A stretch of 64,000 nt of DNA from Quadrisphaera sp. RL12-1S (GCF_014270065.1 NZ_JACNME010000005.1:62001-126000); one strand, 5' to 3'. Positions 18,894 to 27,535 are shown, counted from the first letter of the stretch. Notes: generated by a model from the sequence alone, not told the origin. Program-made: numbers and translations.

Positions 18894-19515
18894 GGGCCGG
18901 GTGACCGGCGGCCGGGCGCCACATCGCCAGCGGCGGCTCGGCCGAGGGCAGACCGCGGACCGGGCCGAGCGGCACGAAGCCGAGCCGCCGGTACAGCGGG
19001 GTGGTGCGCGGCGAGGAGGACTCCAGGTAGGCCGCCTCCCCCACGGCGTCCAGGCGGTCGAGCCGGTGCTGCAGCAGTGCGCGCCCCACGCCGCGCCCCT
19101 GCCCGGCCGGAGCCACGCCGACGGCCTCGAGGTACCAGTGCGGCGCGTGCGGCCGGGCCCTGTCGAAGGCCCGCTGCGCCGCCAGCGCTCTCGGGACCCC
19201 GCCGAGGCCGAACGCCCTCAGGTGGTCCGGCACCGCGCGCAGCGCGTCCAGCGCACCGAGGGTGCGCAGGTGGGGACCGTGCCACGCGGCCGCGCCCAGG
19301 AGGGCGCCGCTCTCGGGGTCGCGGGCCAGGTCGACGCTGCCGTCGGCCACGGGCCGGGCCAGCTCCGCGCGGTAGAGGTGGAAGCGGCGGCGGGCGTCGC
19401 GGCGGCCCCCGAGGAGCGCCGCGACCTGCGGCTCCCCCTCGAAGGCCTCGGCGAGCAGGCCGGCGGCGGCGTCGAGGTCGGCCGGGGCGGCGGGGACGAC
19501 GAGGGGGGTGTTCAC
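18883..19515 (-). CDS. GNAT-family N-acetyltransferase
   Basis: A 210-residue protein with the acetyl-CoA binding loop VAPAGQGRGVGRALLQHRL (about residues 134-152), the preceding strand HWYLEAVGV and the closing LYRRLGFVPLG. The substrate is unknown. It runs toward mntH, and the two stop regions overlap by 11 bases. It is divergent from the TetR regulator, with a shared region holding inverted repeats, so it may be a target of that regulator. Confidence 0.88.
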   Translation of the reverse strand: MNTPLVVPAAPADLDAAAGLLAEAFEGEPQVAALLGGRRDARRRFHLYRAELARPVADGSVDLARDPESGALLGAAAWHGPHLRTLGALDALRAVPDHLRAFGLGGVPRALAAQRAFDRARPHAPHWYLEAVGVAPAGQGRGVGRALLQHRLDRLDAVGEAAYLESSSPRTTPLYRRLGFVPLGPVRGLPSAEPPLAMWRPAAGHPALTP

Positions 19516-19531
19516 AAGGGCCTCCGAGCGA

Positions 19532-19562
19532 TCTGGTCATCTGTCCAGGTCCAACGACCAGA
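19532..19562. promoter_or_regulatory. Inverted-repeat operator between GNAT and TetR genes
   Basis: The region carries TCTGGTC and its inverse GACCAGA at the two ends, 17 bases apart, and inside it TGGTCATCTGTCCA, which is nearly symmetrical by itself (TGG-CA--TG-CCA). Such overlapping half-sites between divergent genes are typical for TetR autoregulation. Confidence 0.5.
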
Positions 19563-19618
19563 CCCGCAGCGTGGTTCCCGACGGCGCCCAGCAGGATGGC
19601 GCGGAGCAGGATGGCGGC

Positions 19619-20209
19619 GTGAGAGCCGGCAGCACGCGCGACGCCCTGGTGGCCGCTGCCCTGCGGGTGGTCGAGCGCGAGGGCCTCCCGGCGCTCACCA
19701 CCCGGCGGGTGGCCGCGGAGGCCGGCCTGCCGCTGGGCACCGTCCACTACTGGTTCACCGACAAGCGGCAGCTGGTCGCCACCACCACCGACGCCCTCCT
19801 GCAGGAGGTCCGCGAGCGGTCCGCGGGCGCCACCGACCTCCGCGACGCCCACCGCCGCCTGGCCGCGGTGCCCGCCGGGCGGCAGCTGGCGCTGGTCGAG
19901 CTCACCACGGCGGCCCTGCGCGACCCCGCCCTCGCCGACCTCGCCCGCCAGCAGTACGCCGCCTACCGCGCCACGGCGCTGCAGCAGCTCGCCGAGCTGG
20001 TCCCCCGCGCCGACGCGGACCTGCCGGGGGGCTCCGAGGCGCTGGCCACCCTCGTGGTGGCCGTGCTCGACGGCCTCACCCTGTCCACCCTCGCCGAGGA
20101 CGACGACGAGGGTCGAGGCCGGGCCCGCGCCGACGCCGCCGTGGAGCTCCTGCTCGACCTGCTCCAGCGGCACCGTGATCGGGTCGCTCCCCCGGGGGAC
20201 GCGCCGTAG
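19619..20209 (+). CDS. TetR-family transcriptional regulator
   Basis: A 196-residue repressor with an N-terminal helix-turn-helix (residues about 4-50: RDALVAAALRVVEREG, TTRRVAAEAGLPLGTVHYWFTDKRQLV) and a helical ligand domain. The GTG at 19619 is preferred over an upstream start because it begins just before the first DNA-binding helix. A 12-base direct repeat containing AGGATGGCG sits just before it. Its TAG stop is the first half of the next gene's -10 box. Likely controls the divergent GNAT gene or the downstream genes. Confidence 0.85.
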   Translation: MRAGSTRDALVAAALRVVEREGLPALTTRRVAAEAGLPLGTVHYWFTDKRQLVATTTDALLQEVRERSAGATDLRDAHRRLAAVPAGRQLALVELTTAALRDPALADLARQQYAAYRATALQQLAELVPRADADLPGGSEALATLVVAVLDGLTLSTLAEDDDEGRGRARADAAVELLLDLLQRHRDRVAPPGDAP

Positions 20210-20212
20210 CGT
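20207..20212 (+). promoter_or_regulatory. -10 box (leaderless) for the SRPBCC-dehydrogenase operon
   Basis: TAGCGT lies seven bases before the GTG at 20220, and its TAG is also the stop codon of the TetR gene. The position supports the shorter start at 20220. Confidence 0.45.
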
Positions 20213-20219
20213 CGAGGAG

Positions 20220-20735
20220 GTGACGCACAGTGATCACGGCAGGCTCGTCGGCGCCGCCCGCGCGGTGCTCGAGCACCTCCCCGGAAGGTCGTCCGGGAGC
20301 GGGACGGCGGTCCAGCAGACGGTGACGATGACGGCGCCCGCCGTCGACGTCCTCACCGCCCTCGAAGACCCGGCCGTCCTGTCCCACCTGCTCGGTGACC
20401 TCGGCTCCGTCGAGCCGCGCGAGGGCGGGCAGCGCTGGCGCTTCGCCGCCGGCGAGGGCCACGACGGGCTCGTCTGGGACACCGCGCTGGCGCGCCGCGC
20501 GGACGGGCTGCGCTACGAGGGGACCGGCGGCAGCACCGGCAGCCTCGACGTCACCACCTCCCCGGCCCCGCGCGACCACGGCCTCGAGGTGCGCCTCGTC
20601 CTCGACCTCTCTCTCCCCCGCCTCGCCGCCGGCGCCGCCGCGTTCACCCTGCTCTACCGGCTGCGGGCGCTGCTGGTCTCCGGCGAGGTCCCCACGCTGC
20701 GCCCCCAGCCCTCCGCTCGGGACGAGAGGGGCTGA
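20220..20735 (+). CDS. SRPBCC-like protein (polyketide cyclase/START fold)
   Basis: About 171 residues that read like the SRPBCC superfamily: an early helix, then VQQTVTMTAPAVDVLTALEDPAVLSHLLGDLGSVEP, WRFAAGEGHDGLVWDTALARRAD and a closing helix (AAAFTLLYRLRALL). These proteins bind hydrophobic ligands. It directly precedes a zinc alcohol dehydrogenase (two bases between them), so both probably act in one small pathway. The alternative GTG start at 20175 lies inside the TetR gene and is less likely. Confidence 0.65.
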   Translation: MTHSDHGRLVGAARAVLEHLPGRSSGSGTAVQQTVTMTAPAVDVLTALEDPAVLSHLLGDLGSVEPREGGQRWRFAAGEGHDGLVWDTALARRADGLRYEGTGGSTGSLDVTTSPAPRDHGLEVRLVLDLSLPRLAAGAAAFTLLYRLRALLVSGEVPTLRPQPSARDERG

Positions 20736-20737
20736 CG

Positions 20738-21907
20738 GTGCGCGCCCTGGTGTGGAACGGCGTCAACGACCTCGCCGTGGCCGACGTCCCCGAGCCGACG
20801 ATCATCAACCCCCACGACGTGCTGCTGCGCGTGAGGCAGACCACGACGTGCGGCTCAGACCTGCACTTCATCGACGGCTACCTGCCCGGCATGCGCGCCG
20901 GGGACGTCGTCGGCCACGAGTTCATGGGCGAGGTGGTCGCCACCGGGCCCGAGGTGCGGCGGGTGCGGATCGGCGACCGCGTCGTCGTCCCGAGCTTCAT
21001 CTCCTGCGGGCGCTGCTGGTACTGCACCCACGAGATGCCGTCGCTGTGCGACACGACCAACCCGAACGCCGCCGTGCAGCAGCCGGTCCTCGGCTACCCC
21101 AGCGGTGGCATCTACGGCTACACCCACCCCTTCGGCGGGTACGCCGGCAGCCACGCCGAGCTCGTCCGCGTGCCGTTCGGCGACGTCAACTGCTTCACCG
21201 TGCCCGACGGCGTCAGCGACACCCAGGCGCTCTTCGCCTCCGACGCGGCGCCCACGGCGTGGACGGGCGCGGACTTCTGCGACATCTCCCGCGGCGATGT
21301 GGTCGCGGTCTTCGGGGCCGGCGCGGTGGGCCTCATGGCCGCCGCGGCGGCGCAGCTCATGGGCGCCGAGCGGGTCGTCGTCGTCGACAGGCTCCCCGAG
21401 CGGCTCGCACTGGCCCGCGAGCACCTCGGCGCCGAGACCATCGACTACAGCACCACCGACAGCGTGCAGGAGGCCCTGCGCGAGACGACCGGCGGGCGCG
21501 GACCTGACAGCGTCATCGAGGCGGTGGGGCTGGAGGGCCACGGCACCGGGGTGCAGCAGGTGGTGGACCGCGTGAAGCAGGCGGTGCGCCTGGAGACCGA
21601 CCGGGCCACCCCGCTGCGCGAGGCGCTGCTGGCCTGCCGCAAGGGCGGTGTCGTGTCGGTGCTCGGCGTGTACGGGCTCACCGACTCCTTCCCGATGGGC
21701 GTGGTCACCAACAAGGGCCTGACGCTGCGCTCGGCGCAGCAGCACGGGCAGCGGTACGTGCCGCGGTTGCTCGATCACCTGCGGCGCGGTGAACTCGACA
21801 CGTCGTGGCTGGCCACGCACCACATGCCCCTGGAGGACGCCGTGCACGGGTACCAGATGTTCAAGGACAAGACCGACGGGTGCCTGCGCGCGGTGTTCCA
21901 CCCGTGA
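20738..21907 (+). CDS. Zinc-dependent alcohol dehydrogenase (formaldehyde dehydrogenase-like)
   Basis: A 389-residue MDR-family enzyme. The catalytic zinc ligands appear in TTCGSDLHF (Cys38) and GHEFMGEV (His59/Glu60), and structural zinc cysteines in SCGRCWYCTHEMPSLC. The NAD(P)-binding motif is GAGAVGLMAAAAAQLMGA near residue 194. The C-terminal half with PLREALLACRKGGVVSVLGVYG is typical of the glutathione-independent formaldehyde dehydrogenase-like subfamily. The substrate is uncertain. It overlaps the next gene as GTGA. Confidence 0.9.
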   Translation: MRALVWNGVNDLAVADVPEPTIINPHDVLLRVRQTTTCGSDLHFIDGYLPGMRAGDVVGHEFMGEVVATGPEVRRVRIGDRVVVPSFISCGRCWYCTHEMPSLCDTTNPNAAVQQPVLGYPSGGIYGYTHPFGGYAGSHAELVRVPFGDVNCFTVPDGVSDTQALFASDAAPTAWTGADFCDISRGDVVAVFGAGAVGLMAAAAAQLMGAERVVVVDRLPERLALAREHLGAETIDYSTTDSVQEALRETTGGRGPDSVIEAVGLEGHGTGVQQVVDRVKQAVRLETDRATPLREALLACRKGGVVSVLGVYGLTDSFPMGVVTNKGLTLRSAQQHGQRYVPRLLDHLRRGELDTSWLATHHMPLEDAVHGYQMFKDKTDGCLRAVFHP

Positions 21908-22689
21908 CGCTGCGCGACGTCCAGCTCACACCGCGCCCGGGCGGCAGCCCCGAGCTGCGCGGTGTGCTGGGAGTGCCCAGCGCCGCCGTCCACGGTGGCG
22001 GTCCGTGGCCGGGCGTGGTGGTGGTGCACGAGGCCTTCGGCGTGGACGACGTCATGCGCCGGCAGGTGGAGCGGCTGGCTGAGGCCGGCTACCTCGCGCT
22101 CATGCCGGACCTGTTCACCGCCGGCGGTGCCCGCAAGTGCCTCACCGCCACGTTCCGCGCGCTGGCCGCGGGCCACGGCCGCGCGTTCGAGGACGTCGAG
22201 TCCGCCCGCGCCCAGCTGGTGGCGCTGGCCGAGTGCACCGGGCGGATCGGGGTGATCGGGTTCTGCATGGGCGGGGCGTTCGCGCTGCAGCTGGCGAGCC
22301 CGTCGCGCCCGGGTGGCCCGTACGCGGCGTCGTCGGTGAACTACGGACGCCTGCCCGGGGACGACGCGGAGCTGGACGCGCTGCTGGCGGGCGCGTGCCC
22401 CGTCGTCGCCAGCTACGGCGGCCGTGACGCGTCGCTGAAGGGCGCCGCCGACAGGCTCGACCGCGGGCTGCAGCACGCGGGTGTGCCGCACGACGTGCGG
22501 GAGTACCCCAGCGCCGGGCACTCCTTCCTCAACGACGCCCCCAACGGCCCGCGGCTGCTGCGCCCCGTCATGCAGCGGATCCTCGGTGTCGGGCCGGAGC
22601 CCGAGGCGGCCGCTGACGCGTGGGGGCGCATCGAGGCCTTCTTCGGCGAGCACCTGAGGGAGGGTGAGGGCCGTGGCCCCGACGCCTGA
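21904..22689 (+). CDS. Dienelactone hydrolase-family protein
   Basis: A 261-residue alpha/beta hydrolase with the dienelactone hydrolase triad: Cys in GFCMGGAFAL (about residue 122), Asp in YGGRDASLKG and His in PSAGHSFLND. The front part has VVVHEAFGVDDVMRRQ, a family hallmark. The substrate in this operon is unknown. The GTG start overlaps the dehydrogenase stop, and the 3' end overlaps the next gene by 26 bases. Confidence 0.9.
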   Translation: MTLRDVQLTPRPGGSPELRGVLGVPSAAVHGGGPWPGVVVVHEAFGVDDVMRRQVERLAEAGYLALMPDLFTAGGARKCLTATFRALAAGHGRAFEDVESARAQLVALAECTGRIGVIGFCMGGAFALQLASPSRPGGPYAASSVNYGRLPGDDAELDALLAGACPVVASYGGRDASLKGAADRLDRGLQHAGVPHDVREYPSAGHSFLNDAPNGPRLLRPVMQRILGVGPEPEAAADAWGRIEAFFGEHLREGEGRGPDA

Positions 22690-22915
22690 GGACGACCTGT
22701 CCGTCTGGAAGCGGCTCGCCCCCGGAGGGATGCTGCTGGTGGGCAGTGGGCTCGCCGTGGCCCTCGACGCCTCCGCGCGCCGCTCGTCCGGCGCCCCGCT
22801 GCTGCGGTGGGCGGCGGAGGGGACGGCGGGGCTCGTGCTGGTCAACGCGGGCCTGGCCCTCTACGGGGAGGCCATGAAGCGCCGCGGCTTGCACGACGCC
22901 GCCACCCGTCCGTGA
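22664..22915 (+). CDS. Small two-helix membrane protein
   Basis: An 83-residue protein with two predicted membrane helices (GGMLLVGSGLAVALDA and AEGTAGLVLVNAGLALYG) and short basic ends. It overlaps the hydrolase gene, and an in-frame GTG at 22673 is an alternative start. Its stop codon lies inside the first copy of an inverted repeat. The family is not recognised. Confidence 0.6.
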   Translation: MRAVAPTPEDDLSVWKRLAPGGMLLVGSGLAVALDASARRSSGAPLLRWAAEGTAGLVLVNAGLALYGEAMKRRGLHDAATRP

Positions 22916-22923
22916 TCATGGAC
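22908..22923. repeat. Near-palindromic repeat, left copy
   Basis: GTCCGTGATCATGGAC is symmetrical apart from one pair (positions 5 and 12). The same element occurs inverted at 23249-23262, so the two copies bracket the Gly-rich membrane-protein gene. Confidence 0.6.
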
Positions 22924-22942
22924 TTCCGGACCAGGCAGCCCC

Positions 22943-22948
22943 TAGCCT
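22943..22948 (+). promoter_or_regulatory. -10 box of leaderless Gly-rich protein gene
   Basis: TAGCCT is followed by six bases and the ATG at 22955, the same arrangement as uraD and ureA. No ribosome site is present. Confidence 0.5.
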
Positions 22949-22954
22949 GCGGCC

Positions 22955-23224
22955 ATGCACCCGGGCCTGCTGGTCTTCGGTCTCGTGATCATCACCGTGG
23001 TCGCCGTCGCGGGGTACGCCGTCAGCGCCAAGGAGCGCAGGACGACGACGCACCGGCGACGTGACGCCGGCGACGCCGGGGGCGCCCCCTTCGTCAGCGG
23101 CGGCCACCACAGCCACCACGGGGACGGCGGCTCCTTCGGGGGCGGCGGCTGGTTCGGCGGTGGGGGCGACGGCGGGTTCGGCTCCGGCGGCTCAGACGGC
23201 GGTGGTGGCGGCGGCGGGGACTGA
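22955..23224 (+). CDS. Membrane-anchored Gly/His-rich small protein
   Basis: An 89-residue protein with one N-terminal membrane helix (about residues 4-23), a short basic stretch (KERRTTTHRRR), a HHSHH cluster and a C-terminal tail that is almost all glycine with Asp, Ser and Phe. The tail should be disordered and cytoplasmic if the basic stretch follows the positive-inside rule. Codon use matches its neighbours. Function is unknown. Confidence 0.6.
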   Translation: MHPGLLVFGLVIITVVAVAGYAVSAKERRTTTHRRRDAGDAGGAPFVSGGHHSHHGDGGSFGGGGWFGGGGDGGFGSGGSDGGGGGGGD

Positions 23225-23248
23225 GCCGCCCGCCCCGCCGCGCGGGAG

Positions 23249-23262
23249 GTCCATGATCACGG
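23249..23262. repeat. Near-palindromic repeat, right (inverted) copy
   Basis: GTCCATGATCACGG matches 14 bases of the inverse of the element at 22908-22923. It lies between two convergent gene ends, so it could serve as a bidirectional terminator-like or protein-binding site. Confidence 0.55.
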
Positions 23263-23275
23263 GGAGGGGTGGGGG

Positions 23276-23776
23276 TCAGTAGTCCACGCGGTCGGCGCGG
23301 GAGCCCCACGCGGTGAAGGGCGCCAGCCGGTCGTCGTGGGCGAGGTGCGCCACGCGGATCGAGCCCATCTCGGGCCACTTCTCGCGCGGGGCGGCGAAGA
23401 GCTCGTAGAAGGCGCGGTCGTCGAAGCCGGCGAGCGCGGCGTCGTCCCGGTCGGCGGCGTAGACCACGCCGTCGACCCGCGCCCACAGCGACGCCGCCAG
23501 GCACAGCGGGCACGGCTCGCAGGAGGACACGAGCACGCACCCGTTCAGCCGGAAGTCACCGACCGCCGCGCAGGCGTTGCGGATGGCGACCACCTCGGCG
23601 TGCGCGGTCGGGTCCAGCGTGGGGGTGACGAGGTTGGTGCCGGTGGCGATGACCTCGCCGCCGTCGCCGGAGCCGCTGCCCACCCGGACGACCACGGCGC
23701 CGAAGGGCCCGCCCCCGCCGTCGACGTTCTCCCGGGCCAGGTCGATCGCCCGTCCCAGCCACTCCAGCTCGCTCAT
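23276..23776 (-). CDS. Guanine deaminase-like nucleoside/base deaminase (CDA fold)
   Basis: A 166-residue zinc deaminase with TAHAEVVAIRNAC (His and catalytic Glu, about residue 58) and SSCEPCPLCLAA (zinc cysteines, about residue 89). Similarity to the GuaD-type deaminases and its overlap (ATGA) with the xanthine dehydrogenase gene argue that it converts guanine to xanthine for the next enzyme. A tRNA adenosine deaminase role is less likely in this context. Confidence 0.85.
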   Translation of the reverse strand: MSELEWLGRAIDLARENVDGGGGPFGAVVVRVGSGSGDGGEVIATGTNLVTPTLDPTAHAEVVAIRNACAAVGDFRLNGCVLVSSCEPCPLCLAASLWARVDGVVYAADRDDAALAGFDDRAFYELFAAPREKWPEMGSIRVAHLAHDDRLAPFTAWGSRADRVDY

Positions 23777-26613
23777 GCCGTCTCCTCTGCTCGCTCACCG
23801 GACCGCCACCCCAGCCAGACCCTGTCCCGCGCCATCGGCAGCCGGTGGAACCGGACCCCCGTCGCGTCCCGCACCGCGTTGGCCAGCGCCGGGGCGACGG
23901 GGTTGTAGGGGCTCTCGCTCATCGACTTGGCGCCCATCGGGCCGACGGCGTCGGTGGTGTCCGCGAAGAGCACGGTCGTCGTCGGGACGTCGGCCCAGGT
24001 GGGCAGGTGGTAGGTCCGGAAGGCGGGGTTGGTCACCGCGCCCGTCCCGCCGGGGGCGTCGTCGAGGCGGACCTCCTCGTAGAGGGCCGCGCCGATCGCC
24101 TGGGCGACCCCGCCCTCGACCTGACCGCGGCACTGCTCGGGGTTGACCACCACGCCGGCGTCGGCGCCGTGCACGGACGCGAGGATCCGCACCTCGCCGG
24201 TGGCCGGGTCGCACGCGACGGTGAAGGCCTGCACGTCGAACGCCACCGACCGCGGCGTCCCGCCCCACTCGCCCCGCCCGACCAGCTCGGCTCCCCCGGC
24301 CGCCGCTGCCGCCGCCAGGTCGGCCAGCGGCACGCGGGACCCGGCGACGACGACGGCGTCGCCGTCCAGCCGGCAGGCCTGCGGCGGCACGCCCGCGCTC
24401 CGCGCAGCCGTCTCCACGAGCAGCGACGCGAGCGCGTCGGCGGCGGCGTGGACGGCCCGGCCGGCCACCACGGTGCCGGTGGAGCCGAAAGCCCCGGTGT
24501 CGTGGCCGACGACGTCGGTGTCGGACTGGCGGACGCTCACGCGGTCGGGCGTGGTCCACAGCGCGGTGGCGGCGATCTGGGCGTGGACGGTGGTGGTGCC
24601 GTTGCCGAACTCCGCCGTGCCCACCCGGACCTCGTAGCGGGCCCCGCCGTCGTCGTCGGCCACCAGCGCGACGGCGGCATCGGCGTGGTGCCCGCGCGGC
24701 GGCACGGTGTCGATCATGGAGATGGCCATGCCCTCCCCCACCGGCCAGCCCGCCGGGGCCTGCGCGCGGACGGCCGCGCGCTGGGCGGCGACGTGCGTCT
24801 GCACGCGGTCGAGCAGCTGGTCGAGGCCGTAGCTGCCGTAGACGACGTCGTCGGGCTCGTCGGTGGTCGAGGTCATCGGGTCCCCCGGCACCACGGCGTT
24901 GCGGCGCCGCAGGTCGTACGGGTCGATGCCGAGGGCGCGGGCCAGCTCGTCCATCGCGGACTCCACGGCGAAGACCAGCTGCGAGAGCCCGTAGCCCCGG
25001 AAGGCGCCGGCGGGCACGGTGTTCGTGTAGACGGCCCACCCGTCGACGCGCTTGTTCGCGCAGCGGTACACCCCGAGGGACTCCCCGCAGCCGTGGAAGA
25101 GCACGCCGGGCGCGTGGTTGCCGTACGCGCCGGTGTTCGACACCACGCGCACCGAGATGGCCGTGAGCGTGCCGTCGGGCAGCGCGCCGAGCTGCGCCGT
25201 GACGGCCATGGGGTGGCGCGTGGTGGTGGCCGAGAACTGCTCGGCGCGGGTCAGCTCCCACTGCACCGGGCGGCCCGTGAGCAGGACGGCCAGGCCGACG
25301 AGGTCCTCGGTGAGCATCTCCTGCTTGCCGCCGAAGCCCCCGCCCACGCGTCCGGCCACCACGCGCACCTGCTCGCGCTGCAGCCCCAGGACGACGGCGA
25401 GCGCGTCGCGCGTGAGGAACGGCGTCTGCGTGGAGGAGCGCACCACCAGGCGGCCGCCCTCGGCCAGCGGCCCGTCCAGCCACCCGCGGGCGGCGTGCGT
25501 CTCCAGGGCGGCGTGGGCGAGCCGCTGGCTGCGCCACGTCCCCTCCACCACCGCGCCACCGGCCGTCCGGGCCGCCTCGAAGCCGGCCTCGACGTCACCG
25601 AGGTGGCCGTGGACCTCCGCGACGACGTTGTCGGCGGGCCGGGCGACGCGGGTCAGCGAGGGGTCCTTGTCGCCGTGGAGCACCGGGGCGCCGGTGCGCG
25701 CCGGGTGCATGGCCTCCTCGGGGTCGAAGACGGCCGGCAGCACCTCGTAGGTCACCCCCGCCACGAGCGCGGCGACGCCGGCCTCGGCCGCTGCCACGGA
25801 CTCCCCCACCACGGCGGCCACCCGCTGCCCGGCGAACCGGAGCACCCTGTCGAGGACGAGCGTGTCGTCGGGGTCGTCGGAGGACCGGTGGTGCCGCGCG
25901 GAGGAGTGCAGCACGGGTCTGGTCAGCGCCGTCGGACCGTCGACGTCGTCGGCGGTGATGACGCGCACCACCCCGGGCACCGCGAGCGCCGGGGCGGTGT
26001 CGATCCCCACCACCCGGGCGTGGGCGTGCGGGGACCTCAGCACCGCGAGGTGGAGCATCCCCGGGGGTGGCGGCTCGTCGAGGGTGAACCTCGCGGCGCC
26101 CCGCACCAGGTCGGGGCCCGCGGGTGCGGGGGTGCTGCGGCCGATGGCGGCGCCGGCGGCCGGGTCGCGGTCGACGGTGGTGCGTCCCGCGAGGGCGTCG
26201 CGGAGGGAGCGGTACCCGGTGCAGCGGCACAGGTTGCCCTTGAACGCGCGGCCCAGGTCCTGCAGCTGGCCGTCGTGCTGGCCGTCGTGCTGGCCGTCCT
26301 GCAGCGCCGCCGTGGTCATGACCATGCCGGCGGTGCAGAACCCGCACTGGAAGGCCTGCGCGTCGAGGAACGCCTGCTGGCAGGGGTGGCGCAGCCCCTC
26401 CACCGTCGTCACCTCGCGGCCCTGCGCCCGGGCGGCCGGGTAGAGGCAGGAGTGGACGGCGCGCCCGTCCACGTGGACGGTGCAGGCGCCGCAGTCCCCG
26501 GCGTCGCAGCCCTTCTTCACGCCCGTCCAGCCGCCCTCGCGCAGCCAGGTGCGCAGGCACTGCCCGGGGCGGGGCTCCCGCTCGTCGGGGCGGCCGTTGA
26601 CGACGGCGCTCAT
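23773..26613 (-). CDS. Xanthine dehydrogenase: fused [2Fe-2S] and molybdopterin subunits
   Basis: A 946-residue fusion. Residues 1-150 are a [2Fe-2S] protein with CDAGDCGACTVHVDG and a second cluster in CGFCTAGM and CRCTGYR. Residues about 165-940 are the molybdopterin domain (PHAHARVVGID, VGGGFGGKQEM, AFRGYGLSQ, GAFGSTGTV, CRGQVEGGVAQAIG, AKSMSESPYNP). It oxidises hypoxanthine or xanthine to urate, the substrate of the operon at 0.8-7.7 kb. A 12-base repeat in the linker between the two iron-sulfur motifs encodes DGQH units. It overlaps both neighbours by four bases. Confidence 0.92.
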   Translation of the reverse strand: MSAVVNGRPDEREPRPGQCLRTWLREGGWTGVKKGCDAGDCGACTVHVDGRAVHSCLYPAARAQGREVTTVEGLRHPCQQAFLDAQAFQCGFCTAGMVMTTAALQDGQHDGQHDGQLQDLGRAFKGNLCRCTGYRSLRDALAGRTTVDRDPAAGAAIGRSTPAPAGPDLVRGAARFTLDEPPPPGMLHLAVLRSPHAHARVVGIDTAPALAVPGVVRVITADDVDGPTALTRPVLHSSARHHRSSDDPDDTLVLDRVLRFAGQRVAAVVGESVAAAEAGVAALVAGVTYEVLPAVFDPEEAMHPARTGAPVLHGDKDPSLTRVARPADNVVAEVHGHLGDVEAGFEAARTAGGAVVEGTWRSQRLAHAALETHAARGWLDGPLAEGGRLVVRSSTQTPFLTRDALAVVLGLQREQVRVVAGRVGGGFGGKQEMLTEDLVGLAVLLTGRPVQWELTRAEQFSATTTRHPMAVTAQLGALPDGTLTAISVRVVSNTGAYGNHAPGVLFHGCGESLGVYRCANKRVDGWAVYTNTVPAGAFRGYGLSQLVFAVESAMDELARALGIDPYDLRRRNAVVPGDPMTSTTDEPDDVVYGSYGLDQLLDRVQTHVAAQRAAVRAQAPAGWPVGEGMAISMIDTVPPRGHHADAAVALVADDDGGARYEVRVGTAEFGNGTTTVHAQIAATALWTTPDRVSVRQSDTDVVGHDTGAFGSTGTVVAGRAVHAAADALASLLVETAARSAGVPPQACRLDGDAVVVAGSRVPLADLAAAAAAGGAELVGRGEWGGTPRSVAFDVQAFTVACDPATGEVRILASVHGADAGVVVNPEQCRGQVEGGVAQAIGAALYEEVRLDDAPGGTGAVTNPAFRTYHLPTWADVPTTTVLFADTTDAVGPMGAKSMSESPYNPVAPALANAVRDATGVRFHRLPMARDRVWLGWRSGERAEETA
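26266..26301. repeat. Three tandem 12-base units inside the xanthine dehydrogenase gene
   Basis: CTGGCCGTCGTG occurs twice, followed by CTGGCCGTCCTG. In the protein this is DGQHDGQHDGQ between the CGFC and CRCTGYR motifs, where most homologues have no such repeat. Slippage could change its copy number without a frameshift. Confidence 0.75.
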
Positions 26614-27473
26614 GCGAGCAGCTCCCGCACCACGTCCGCGGTCTGGGCCAGCGCCATCGCGCGGCGCCAGGCGGGGTGGCCGTGGACGTCGTCGTGCCAG
26701 GTCCGGCGGGGCTCGGAGCCGTCCACCGCGGAGTCGACGGCGGCAGCCGCCGCGTCTGGGCCCCCCGCCTCCACCAGCGACGACGACGACGGCCAGCGCA
26801 GCTGCAGCGGCGCCCGCGTGGCCGCGGTCACCGTCACGACGAGCTCGCCCCCGCCCCCCGTCCCGACGTCGAGGCGACCCACCACGAGGCTGGCGGAGCG
26901 GCCCAGCGGCGTGAGGCTGGCCCGGCGGAACGCGGTGCGCGCCGCCAGCGACGACGCCGGGACCACCACCTCGCGGACCAGCTCTCCGGGAGCCAGGGCC
27001 GTGGCGTGGTCACCCGTGACCAGCTCGGCCACCGGCAGCTGCCGCCTCACCACCCCGCCGGCCCCGGTGGGCGCCCACAGCTGCGCCACGCCGTCCAGCG
27101 CGGCGAACAGCGACACCATGGGCGCCGCCGGCAGGGCGGTGACGAGGTTCCCGCCGACGGTGGCCACGCCCTGCACCTTCCACCCCGCGAGGAACGCGTC
27201 GGCGCACTGCCCCACGAGCGGCGGCGCCGCCTGCCAGCGGGTGAGCTGCTCGACCGTGCAGGTCGCCGCGACGCGCAGGGCGCCGTCGTCGTCGACCGAG
27301 AGCGGGACCCAGCCGAGGGTCGTCAGGTCGAGCAGCCGGCGGGCCGCCGGCTGCGGCTCCGAGAACAGCCAGGTGCCGCCCGCGAGCCACACGTCGCCGG
27401 GCGCGGTCGGAGCCGTCCCGTCGAGCACGGGCCCGGCGGGCTCGAGGGCGGTGACGCCGTGCAGGTCCATCAC
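26610..27473 (-). CDS. Xanthine dehydrogenase FAD-binding subunit
   Basis: About 287 residues of the CO dehydrogenase flavoprotein family. It has DVWLAGGTWLF near residue 28, LGWVPLSVDDDGALRVAA, the FAD motif VATVGGNLVTALP near 103, and a C-terminal domain with AFRRASLTPLGRSASLVV. It passes electrons to NAD or another acceptor. It is first in the operon. Upstream, TACGGT lies five bases before a GTG at 27473 (ATG at 27470 is the alternative), so the transcript may be leaderless. Confidence 0.88.
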   Translation of the reverse strand: MMDLHGVTALEPAGPVLDGTAPTAPGDVWLAGGTWLFSEPQPAARRLLDLTTLGWVPLSVDDDGALRVAATCTVEQLTRWQAAPPLVGQCADAFLAGWKVQGVATVGGNLVTALPAAPMVSLFAALDGVAQLWAPTGAGGVVRRQLPVAELVTGDHATALAPGELVREVVVPASSLAARTAFRRASLTPLGRSASLVVGRLDVGTGGGGELVVTVTAATRAPLQLRWPSSSSLVEAGGPDAAAAAVDSAVDGSEPRRTWHDDVHGHPAWRRAMALAQTADVVRELLA

Positions 27474-27535
27474 CGGGCACCGTAGGCGACGGTGCGCCGC
27501 AGCGGGCTCCTCCTGCACCACTTCACCCCGAGCGC

